DNA of 28,180 nucleotides, from positions 2,929,690 to 2,957,869 of the forward strand of contig CP070752.1 of NCBI GenBank assembly GCA_020348625.1. The letters run 5' to 3'. Below, in pieces: positions 16,202 to 22,807 of the stretch. Below the pieces are notes generated by a model. That model did not search any database. It was given only the letters and a program-made list of their open reading frames with translations, and had not been told where the DNA came from. Positions within the stretch are counted from its first letter, which is position 1, and the number at the start of each line of letters is the position of its first letter. Made by a program: the position numbers and the translations under genes. This DNA is from Deltaproteobacteria bacterium. GTDB taxonomy: Bacteria; Desulfobacterota; DSM-4660; Desulfatiglandales; B25-G16.

Positions 16202-17347
16202 ATGTTTCAACTTACCACGGAGCAGCAGGCCATAAGAAAGGCTGCCAGGGAGTTTGCAGAAGCGGAGTTTAGAGAGGTCGCCAGGGAGTTGGACGCAAAG
16301 GAGGAGTTTGACGACCGCATATGGAAGAAGGCGGCCGAACTGGGGTTTCTGGGGGTCTTCATTGAAGAAAAGTACGGAGGAGCAGGATACGGTTACCTGG
16401 AGCAGGTTCTGATTATGGAGGAATTTGCTCGAGTAGACTGCGGAATCACTCATGCGTTGGACTCCACGTTCTTCGGCACCCAAATCATCCATGTGATCGG
16501 CACCGAAGAGCAAAAGCAAACGTATCTTCCGCCTATCTGCAAGGGGGAAATCCGCATGGGAATGGCAATCACCGAACCGGATGCAGGAAGCGATGTAGCC
16601 TCCATAAGCACGACTGCGATAAAAGAAGCAGATGAATATGTGATTAACGGAAACAAGATATTCATCACAAACGCGACCTTGGCCGATTTCCTCCTTACTC
16701 TGTGTGTCACCAATCCGGACGCGCCAAACATGCACGAGCGGATGAGTACGATTATTATAGAGACAAACAGGCCCGGTTACGAGGCCACCAAGTTTCACGG
16801 AAAACTCTCCCTTCGCGCTTCCAACACCGGTGAGGTCAGCTTCAACGGCGTAAGAGTCCCCAAAAAAAACCTCCTGGGTAAGGAAGGCAGGGGTTTTTAC
16901 CACATCATGGAATTCTTTAACCGTTCCCGAGTGCAGGTGGCCGCCTTCGGGGTAGGAACAGCTCAAGGAGCCCTTGACAAAGCCATCATGCATGTGCGAA
17001 AGAGGCAGCAGTTCGGAAAGCCCTTGGCTTCATTTGAGATGATTCAGGCCAAGATCGCCGATATGGCCACGCTTACAGAGGCAGCCAGATCTCTGCTTTA
17101 CCGTGCCACTGCCAGCTTAGACTCGGGCAATCCGGACCGTGCCCTGATCTCCATGGCAAAGTGGTACTGCGGTGAAATAGCAGTAAAGGTTGCCGATGAG
17201 GCGATTGAGTGCCATGGTGGCTATGGGATCTTGCAAGAATACGACGTGGAGCATTACTGGCGAGATGCCAAGGTGATCGAGATCTTCGAAGGGACCAAGG
17301 AGATAGAAAAGCTTATCATTGCAAGGAAGATACTAGGGAAATACTAA
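16202..17347 (+). CDS. Acyl-CoA dehydrogenase (first of three)
   Basis: A 381-residue flavoenzyme of the short/medium-chain acyl-CoA dehydrogenase family, oxidising an acyl-CoA to the 2-enoyl-CoA and reducing EtfAB. Visible: ITEPDAGSDV (FAD/substrate loop), FITNATLADF, the arginine motif RKRQQFGKPLASFEMIQAK, the C-terminal ECHGGYGILQEY and the catalytic base E363 in IFEGTKEIEKL, the usual position. GGAGG lies before the ATG. It sits 43 bp after emo and upstream of etfB, forming the heart of the operon. Chain length and substrate cannot be read from sequence; it is about as similar to the product of 19645 as paralogues within one cluster usually are. Confidence 0.93.
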   Translation: MFQLTTEQQAIRKAAREFAEAEFREVARELDAKEEFDDRIWKKAAELGFLGVFIEEKYGGAGYGYLEQVLIMEEFARVDCGITHALDSTFFGTQIIHVIGTEEQKQTYLPPICKGEIRMGMAITEPDAGSDVASISTTAIKEADEYVINGNKIFITNATLADFLLTLCVTNPDAPNMHERMSTIIIETNRPGYEATKFHGKLSLRASNTGEVSFNGVRVPKKNLLGKEGRGFYHIMEFFNRSRVQVAAFGVGTAQGALDKAIMHVRKRQQFGKPLASFEMIQAKIADMATLTEAARSLLYRATASLDSGNPDRALISMAKWYCGEIAVKVADEAIECHGGYGILQEYDVEHYWRDAKVIEIFEGTKEIEKLIIARKILGKY

Positions 17348-17439
17348 GACTTGGGGACAACTCGACTAAGGCAACGCTACGCAGTTTCAAGAGTGCATGG
17401 TCGAAGCAAACTGGTTCCCACAGGTCCTAAGCATTTATA

Positions 17440-17458
17440 ATTGCAACCGGTTTGCAAT
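17440..17458. promoter_or_regulatory. Palindrome overlapping a -10-like box upstream of etfB
   Basis: ATTGCA-ACCGGTT-TGCAAT, nearly a perfect inverted repeat, begins on the last bases of a TATAAT (17436-17441) and lies 41 bp before the etfB ATG in the 152-bp gap after the acyl-CoA dehydrogenase gene. It could be an operator at an internal promoter or a stem-loop in the operon transcript. No clear -35 box lies at the right distance. Confidence 0.4.
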
Positions 17459-17499
17459 CCTGCCGGGAGTTAACCATACCTTTTTTGGAGGCAACAGTC

Positions 17500-18291
17500 A
17501 TGGATATTGTGGTGTGTGTAAAACAGGTACCTGAGGTTACCGATGCCGAACTTGAGGTCACCAAGGATGGAACGGGAATTATCACAGAAGACCTGGAGTT
17601 CGACATCAACGAATGGGACAATTACGCAGTCGAGGAGGCTGTCCGAATCAAAGAGGCACAGGGCGGAACAGTGACCGTGATCACCCTCGGAGACGAGGAG
17701 TGCGAGGATGTGTTGAGAACGGCCCTGGCCATGGGAGCGGACAAGGCCATCCGCATCGAGGAGGAGGGCTTTGAGCTCTCCGACGCAGCGGGCATTGCGC
17801 AGGGTCTCTACCGCGTGATCCGGAATCTTTCCTTCGATCTCCTGCTAACGGGGGTCCAGAGTTCCGATGATGGGTGGAGCCAGGTCGGCCCCATATTGGC
17901 TGAATTGTTGGGGCTTCCTTATGCTGCCCTCGTGGTGAACGCTGAGATTGCTGACGGCATGATTACGGTTCATCGAGAGTTGGAGTCCAATACCCGCGAA
18001 CGGGTAGAACTGCCGTTGCCTGCCGCCCTCACGATCCAAACGGGGATCAATAACCCCCGGTATGTATCCATTATGGGGATTCAAAAGGTCAGGAGGATCG
18101 AGATAACGGAAACCGGTTCAGAGGAGCTGGAGCTCTCTGAAGAGGAAATCGGTTCACACGGCTCCAGCGTTGCCTCGCAGGTGTTGTCTATTCCGCCGGT
18201 CGGCGAAGGTGCTGAAATCCTGACCGGAAGCCTTGACGAGATCTGTGAGAAGACGGCTCAAATTATCCGCGATAAGGGAGGTGTGGTCTAA
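17500..18291 (+). CDS. etfB: Electron transfer flavoprotein beta subunit
   Basis: A 263-residue EtfB, the AMP-binding small subunit of the soluble EtfAB heterodimer that carries electrons from acyl-CoA dehydrogenases. The N-terminus MDIVVCVKQVPEV, the stretch INEWDNYAVEEAVRIKE, and ALAMGADKAIRI and DLLLTGVQSSDDGWSQVGP are typical. ATG 17500 has GGAGG at good distance; the longer frame from 17452 adds 16 residues before the normal start. The stop codon is followed with no gap by the ATG of etfA, so translation is coupled. I cannot tell from the sequence whether the pair bifurcates electrons; its place beside an Emo-type oxidoreductase argues for a simple, non-bifurcating ETF. Confidence 0.96.
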   Translation: MDIVVCVKQVPEVTDAELEVTKDGTGIITEDLEFDINEWDNYAVEEAVRIKEAQGGTVTVITLGDEECEDVLRTALAMGADKAIRIEEEGFELSDAAGIAQGLYRVIRNLSFDLLLTGVQSSDDGWSQVGPILAELLGLPYAALVVNAEIADGMITVHRELESNTRERVELPLPAALTIQTGINNPRYVSIMGIQKVRRIEITETGSEELELSEEEIGSHGSSVASQVLSIPPVGEGAEILTGSLDEICEKTAQIIRDKGGVV

Positions 18292-19263
18292 ATGGACGAA
18301 ATCTTAGTACTCGCTGAACACCGAAACGGGGAGCTTCGAGATATCACCTTTGAATTGCTAACCGCAGCCAATGTCCTGGGCAAAGCACACGACCTTGCCG
18401 TTACAGGACTCCTTTTGGCTCATGAGGCATCATCCCTTGCAGGGAGACTGCAAGGTGCATGCGATACGCTCCTATTCATGGAAGATCCGGAACTCGCTCA
18501 ATACAGCGCCGAGCATTATCTTGCTGTTCTGCAAATGCTCCTAGGAGACCGAAAACCCGTTCTGACCATGATCGGCCATACAGCAGAAGGTATGGATCTG
18601 GCCCCTGCTCTGGCTACGCGCCTCTCCCTGCCCCTGGTTACCGATTGCGTGGAGATATCCTTAGAGGGCGGCGAGCTTGCGGTCTTGAGGCAAATCTATG
18701 GTGGCAAGATCAATGCACGTTTGGCAATGAAGCCGGCCGAAAGTTATCTGCTCACGCTCAGACCGGGCACCTTCGACGCAGAGGCACAGCAAGGCAAGTC
18801 AGCATCCGTTGAGACCATTGCTGCCCCTTCATGGACGGACCTTAAGGGACGGCGCTTTTTGGGCTACGCCGAGGCCGAACTTGAGGATGTGGATATTTCC
18901 GCCGCCGACATCCTGGTATCCGTTGGCCGCGGCATCGGAAAGGCGGAGAATATCGCGGTGGCGCAGGACTTCGCCGATGCTATCGGTGCAACCGTCTCCT
19001 GCTCTCGGCCCGTTGCCGATGAGGAATGGCTTCCCAAGAGCAGGCAGGTTGGAACGTCGGGCAAGACCGTAAGGCCCAAGATCTATATTGCATTGGGCAT
19101 TAGCGGCGCATATCAGCACCAGGCAGGGATGAAAAACGCAGATACCATCATCGCCGTTAATAAAGACCCTATGGCGCCTATCTTTAACGTTGCCCACTAC
19201 GGCATCGTAGACGACCTGTTCAAGGTGCTGCCGGCGTTGACAGAGAAATTCGCCAAAAAATAG
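18292..19263 (+). CDS. etfA: Electron transfer flavoprotein alpha subunit
   Basis: A 323-residue EtfA, partner of the preceding EtfB. The C-terminal FAD domain shows VGRGIGKAEN, SRPVADEEWLPKSRQVGTSG, IALGISGAYQHQAGM, IIAVNKDPMAPIFNVAHYG and IVDDLFKVLP, the usual FAD-binding series. The loop often read as QVGQTG is QVGTSG here. It is slightly shorter than the mitochondrial protein but normal for bacteria. No extra ferredoxin domain is fused. It follows etfB directly and is separated from the second acyl-CoA dehydrogenase gene by 381 bp that contain repeat copy E. Confidence 0.96.
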   Translation: MDEILVLAEHRNGELRDITFELLTAANVLGKAHDLAVTGLLLAHEASSLAGRLQGACDTLLFMEDPELAQYSAEHYLAVLQMLLGDRKPVLTMIGHTAEGMDLAPALATRLSLPLVTDCVEISLEGGELAVLRQIYGGKINARLAMKPAESYLLTLRPGTFDAEAQQGKSASVETIAAPSWTDLKGRRFLGYAEAELEDVDISAADILVSVGRGIGKAENIAVAQDFADAIGATVSCSRPVADEEWLPKSRQVGTSGKTVRPKIYIALGISGAYQHQAGMKNADTIIAVNKDPMAPIFNVAHYGIVDDLFKVLPALTEKFAKK

Positions 19264-19644
19264 GCGGGCCTTAGCCTATATAAGGATTGGTATCGTTTTG
19301 GAATGGCAATGACACCGTTGTAAAACGTCACAATTCCCGTCATCCCAGAAAAAGACGATGGGCTTTTTTGCAGTGACTGGCGGGAGGGCGCCGTTCTTTT
19401 CGCGACTTGGGTATGGGGGAAACCGCAGCCCCGAGCTTGTCGAGGGGAATGCGGAGGGGGCAAGACTCCCCCGTAAACAAGTCGCTGAAAAAACCAGCCC
19501 GTGAGCCCCGGAACTGAGGAAAAGCCCATCGTCCTTGAAGAAGAGGCGTTATGCAAAGCTCTCGCAGTGGCAGAATCACGGCAGCCTTCCTTTCGTTCCA
19601 GGGCTCAAGATTGCACTGAGGACCTGCAATTTGAGGAGTAAGAT
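19264..19644. other. Gap inside the ETF / acyl-CoA dehydrogenase cluster
   Basis: No gene. It is largely repeat copy E (19354-19533), followed by a 23-bp fragment at 19585-19607 (CCTTCCTTTCGTTCCAGGGC...) that matches the outer flank of copy B (CCTTTCTTTCGTTCCAAGGC). The last 30 bp carry the ribosome binding site GAGGAG of the next gene. Confidence 0.6.
19354..19533 (+). repeat. Dispersed palindromic repeat, copy E (short form)
   Basis: 180 bp. The outer stem GACGATGGGCTTTTTTGCAGT pairs with ACTGAGGAAAAGCCCATCGTC, a sequence different from the outer stems of the other copies. The core is shared; the inner stem is TTTTCGCGACTTG against CAAGTCGCTGAAAA, the small hairpin is CCCCGAGCTTGTCGAGGGG (in place of CCCT...AGGG), and the central hairpin is GGGGGCAAGACTCCCCC. 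It lies in sense orientation between etfA and the next acyl-CoA dehydrogenase gene, so it would be part of any read-through transcript. Confidence 0.85.
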
Positions 19645-20787
19645 ATGCTTTTTGCGCTGACAAAAGAACAACGTGATATTGTGCGGGCTGCTCGTAAGTT
19701 CGCCCAGGGAGAATTCCCGGACAGGGCACTGGAATTTGATCGCGAAGAGACATTTGACTTTGATCTGTGGAAAAGGGCCTGTGAGCACGGATTTGTCGGT
19801 GTGTTCATAGACCAAGCCTATGGTGGCGCAGGCATGGGGTTCATGGAGCATTCCCTCATCACCGAGGAGTTCTGGGCCGTCGATCCTGGGATCGGCCAGG
19901 CAATTCTTTCGTGCACCTTCGGGGCCGAGCTGCTTCTTCTGTTCGGATCCGAAGACCAGAAACAACTTGTGCTGCCTCCCTTATCTTCAGGGGAGGCGAT
20001 TATAGCCGGCTCCATAACTGAGGCGGACGCAGGCTCTGATGTAACTGCCGTCACAACTTCAGCGGTCAAGGAGGGCACTGAATGGGTGATCAACGGGGCC
20101 AAGATGTTCACCACGAACGGTAATACCGCTACGTATCTCGTGGTCTTCTGCTGTACAGACCCCCACAATTCCTCTCGGCATCAACGTCACAGTTTCTTCC
20201 TGGTTCCCACGGACACACCTGGATTCAAATCCAAAAAGATCTATGGCAAAATGGGCATCCGGGCTTCGGATACGGCCGAGATCTCCTTCAACAACCTCCG
20301 CTTGCCGGACACCTCTCTGATTAGCAAGCAGGGAGAAGGTTTCAGGCAGCTGATGGCCTTCTTCGATCGGACGAGGCTCCACATTTGCGCTCAGGCTGTG
20401 GGCTTGGCTCGGGCGGCATTAGAAGAATCCATCCGTCACACAAAAGAGCGCCGACAGTTCGGTGCGCCCCTGGCCTCCTTTCAGGTAACACAATTCAAGA
20501 TCGCCGAGATGGCAACTCGAATCAAGGCCGCTAGGAATCTTTACTACGAGGCCGCTTCCTCAGTGGACGAGGGAAAGGTAGATCCGGCCCTGATTGCCAT
20601 GGCAAAATGGCTCTCCGCTGAGGTAGCTCTGCATTGCGCGGATGAGGCCGTCCAGATGCACGGTGGATACGGGTACATTGATGAATACAAGGTGAATCGC
20701 CTTTACCGTGCAGCCAAGATCCTGGATATCTATGAGGGAACCAAAGAGATGGAAAAGACCATCATTGCGCGTTCCCTCTTAGGGTAG
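19645..20787 (+). CDS. Acyl-CoA dehydrogenase (second of three)
   Basis: A 380-residue acyl-CoA dehydrogenase, full length. Motifs: ITEADAGSDVTAVTTSA, MFTTNGNTATY, the arginine segment KERRQFGAPLASFQV, MHGGYGYIDEYKV and catalytic E364 in IYEGTKEMEK. GAGGAG lies just before the ATG. Its N-terminus (MLFALTKEQRDIVRAARKFAQGEF) closely parallels that of the minus-strand homologue at 20800-22005 (FSLTKEQRDIKRAAGKFAQGEF), suggesting local duplication. It ends 12 bp from that gene's stop, tail to tail. It probably continues the etf operon if transcription passes repeat copy E. Confidence 0.92.
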   Translation: MLFALTKEQRDIVRAARKFAQGEFPDRALEFDREETFDFDLWKRACEHGFVGVFIDQAYGGAGMGFMEHSLITEEFWAVDPGIGQAILSCTFGAELLLLFGSEDQKQLVLPPLSSGEAIIAGSITEADAGSDVTAVTTSAVKEGTEWVINGAKMFTTNGNTATYLVVFCCTDPHNSSRHQRHSFFLVPTDTPGFKSKKIYGKMGIRASDTAEISFNNLRLPDTSLISKQGEGFRQLMAFFDRTRLHICAQAVGLARAALEESIRHTKERRQFGAPLASFQVTQFKIAEMATRIKAARNLYYEAASSVDEGKVDPALIAMAKWLSAEVALHCADEAVQMHGGYGYIDEYKVNRLYRAAKILDIYEGTKEMEKTIIARSLLG

Positions 20788-20799
20788 CTGCAATAGACT

Positions 20800-22005
20800 T
20801 CAGAGCAGCGTTGAGCCGATAAAATCCAGATTCAGCTTCTTGAGAATCCGAACCATATTGTTCAGCTGAACCTCCACGGTGCCCTCATAGATTTCCACGA
20901 TGCGATTGTCCCGGTACCTCCGCTCAACCTCTTGATCCATGAAGTACCCATACCCTCCGAATACCGAAATTGTTTCGTCAATGATCATCTTGGCGGTTTC
21001 GGGAACGTGATGTTTTACCAGGGAGGTAAAAAGAGGCACGGTCTTAGACATCTTCTTGGATTTCTGGTCGCACAGCCACGCAGCATAGTAGGTGACCATC
21101 TTAATTGATTGGATCTGGCTCCACATACGCGCCAGCTTGTGGCCTATGGCCTGGAAGTTAATAATGGGCCTATTAAACTGCACCCTTTCCCTTGCATGGT
21201 TCAGCGCCTTCAGAAATGCCCCCTCGCAGTTTCCCAGGGCTTGAGCACCTATCTCGATGCGGCTTTCATCAAGGAACTCGAGCACATTGAAAAGGCCCCG
21301 TCCCCTCTCCCCGAGGATGTTCTCCTTGCGTATCTTGAGGTCCTTAAATACGAGCTCGCCGCTGGAGCTCATCTTCAATCCCATCTTGTTTGGGATCTCG
21401 TTTATCTTCAGCTCACCACCGAGCCACGAGGAGGGGTCTCGTTCAACCAGGATCGTGCTCATCCCTCTTCCGGGGGGAGCATCCTTATCCTCCTGGCCCA
21501 GAATTATGAAAAAATCCGCATAGGTTCCATTGGTGGTGAATACCTTGGTACCATTGAGAACAAATCCATCGTCCTTTTCCTCAAGTGTGGTCGCCATGCA
21601 GGTAAGATCGCTGCCGTGATCTGGCTCGGTGAACGAGACAGCAGAGACCCAATCTCCTTTCACCAAAGGGGCCAGGAATTTCTTGCATTGCTCCGCAGTG
21701 CCGAACATTCTGACGATTTTCGCGGGCAAAAAACCCAGATGCAGTGCCATGCCGATGCCCGAATCTGCCTTGCAGAATTCCTCAACAATGAGCACATTCT
21801 CCATGACACCCAAATTCCCGCCGCCAACCTCCTGGGGGTAATCGATCCCCAGGAATCCCAGTTCTCCAGCCCTTTTGTAGAGCTCCCTCGGAAACCGATG
21901 GTTGCATTCGCACTCCTGGGCCAGCTCCGGCTGGAATTCACCCTGGGCAAACTTGCCTGCAGCCCTTTTGATGTCGCGCTGCTCCTTGGTTAGAGAAAAA
22001 TCCAT
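20800..22005 (-). CDS. Acyl-CoA dehydrogenase (third of three)
   Basis: A 401-residue acyl-CoA dehydrogenase, slightly longer than its two neighbours, with ITFTEPDHGSDL-like loop (FTEPDHGSDLTCMA), KVFTTNGTYADF, ARERVQFNRPIINFQA, VFGGYGYFMDQEVERRYRD and catalytic E374 in IYEGTVEVQL. It differs from the others in an insert around residues 170-195 (DAPPGRGMSTILVERDP...) and a longer C-terminal end, so its substrate may differ. I chose the ATG at 22005, preceded by GGGAGGATAG, not the upstream one at 22041. It is on the opposite strand with its own promoter region, possibly shared with a 33-codon frame 44 bp upstream. Confidence 0.92.
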   Translation of the reverse strand: MDFSLTKEQRDIKRAAGKFAQGEFQPELAQECECNHRFPRELYKRAGELGFLGIDYPQEVGGGNLGVMENVLIVEEFCKADSGIGMALHLGFLPAKIVRMFGTAEQCKKFLAPLVKGDWVSAVSFTEPDHGSDLTCMATTLEEKDDGFVLNGTKVFTTNGTYADFFIILGQEDKDAPPGRGMSTILVERDPSSWLGGELKINEIPNKMGLKMSSSGELVFKDLKIRKENILGERGRGLFNVLEFLDESRIEIGAQALGNCEGAFLKALNHARERVQFNRPIINFQAIGHKLARMWSQIQSIKMVTYYAAWLCDQKSKKMSKTVPLFTSLVKHHVPETAKMIIDETISVFGGYGYFMDQEVERRYRDNRIVEIYEGTVEVQLNNMVRILKKLNLDFIGSTLL

Positions 22006-22049
22006 AATGCTATCCTCCCGAAGGGTCCCCCCTCCTCGCACCTAGACCC

Positions 22050-22151
22050 TTATCCATAACGAGCATCCCTAAGCTCAGTCCCTCGATTCATGAATTCGAT
22101 AAAGTCTTTATCCACACCTCGGCTGAGCTCAGTATCTTGCTTGGCCGGCAC
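22050..22151 (-). CDS. Possible 33-residue small protein upstream of acyl-CoA dehydrogenase
   Basis: Open frame from GTG (22151) to TAA (22050), too short for routine gene calling. GGAGG (22160-22164) lies 8 bases before the GTG, an ideal spacing. The predicted product starts MPAKQDTELSRGVDKDF, continues IEFMNRGTELRDARYG and is a charged, amphipathic helix-forming peptide with a natural amino-acid make-up. It is on the same strand as the acyl-CoA dehydrogenase gene and ends 44 bp before its ATG, so the two would share a transcript. It may instead be the 3' remnant of a larger lost gene, though a TAG lies six codons upstream. No family recognised. Confidence 0.4.
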   Translation of the reverse strand: MPAKQDTELSRGVDKDFIEFMNRGTELRDARYG

Positions 22152-22273
22152 CTCATGCACCTCCAGCCCCTAAGCCAAAGCAGGAGCATAATGATTTGGG
22201 AGTGTTGATTTCATATATGAAGAATTTTTTCACATATCCATTATTGCTTCAGCTCAGTAATTACGCTGACCCC

Positions 22274-22487
22274 AGGGATATGGATATCTTTTTTTGCACC
22301 GAACTAGGCAGGTGCTTTGAGCCTGCTCTTTCCCGATGATCCAGACGGGCGCCTGCACCCACATAAGCGCTATAGATTTAAAGAAGTGGGAGTCACCTTT
22401 AAAGCAGCACGCCCGCCTCCATTTGCAGCATAAGCGAGCATAACAGCATGGGCTTCTTCGGTGTCAAAAAAAGATATCCATATCCCT
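22274..22487. repeat. 214-bp palindromic element (MITE-like)
   Basis: Ends are inverted copies of about 30 bp: AGGGATATGGATATCTTTTT then TTGCACCGAA on the left; AGGGATATGGATATCTTTTT then TTGACACCGAA on the right when read inward, one base apart. Inner complementary pairs follow (CGGGCG/CGCCCG and TTTAAAG/CTTTAAA), so most of the element could fold into one long hairpin. Its end motif GGATATCTTTTTTTG recurs in the element at 1351-1755 and in repeat copy F. It encodes nothing. Confidence 0.75.
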
Positions 22488-22632
22488 CCATAAAACCAGC
22501 TTAAGCAGAATAGATGCTCCTTTTTGTATTAGGAGTAAAAGCAATAATCGGATTTCACATTTGATATACCAAAGGAAAACAGTTGTCAAACGGCGGTTTT
22601 TATGGGCCGTGAGTATATCCGGTTTCCCCTGT

Positions 22633-22712
22633 GAGGCGTTTTAGATGGTAGTAGGGATGGTTATTTTGCAAAGCGGAGAGCTAAAGGAGGTGAGGGCACA
22701 AAAACGCCTCCT
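22633..22712 (+). promoter_or_regulatory. rpsA leader with competing helices around a strong SD-like string
   Basis: GAGGCGTTTT (22633-22642) is perfectly complementary to AAAACGCCTC (22701-22710). Between them lies AAAGGAGGTGA (22683-22693), a near-perfect match to the 16S 3' end but with no start codon behind it. The CGCCTCCT at 22705-22712 can pair either with the upstream strand or with AGGAGGTG. The two foldings exclude each other. Probably a control element for S1 synthesis; E. coli S1 is known to repress its own mRNA through a structured leader. Confidence 0.45.
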
Positions 22713-22807
22713 GGCGGAATAAGATGTTGTATTTTGCTAGTTCTTTTGTTATAGAGGTAAGTTATGCCTCTTTTGGGGCAAATTCTTTATGAAGGAGAAA
22801 AGGGTTA

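Larger units (their letters stand above)
22152..22807. other. Intergenic region between divergent acyl-CoA dehydrogenase and rpsA
   Basis: No gene beyond the possible small frame to its left. From left to right: AT-rich promoter-like DNA with a perfect 12-bp palindrome TTCATATATGAA (22210-22221), a 214-bp inverted-repeat element (22274-22487), a hairpin CTCCT/AGGAG near 22516-22534, and the structured rpsA leader (22633-22712). Confidence 0.6.

Noticed and set aside
21109..21993. 294-codon plus-strand frame
   Set aside because: Entirely antisense to the third acyl-CoA dehydrogenase, which has all family motifs.
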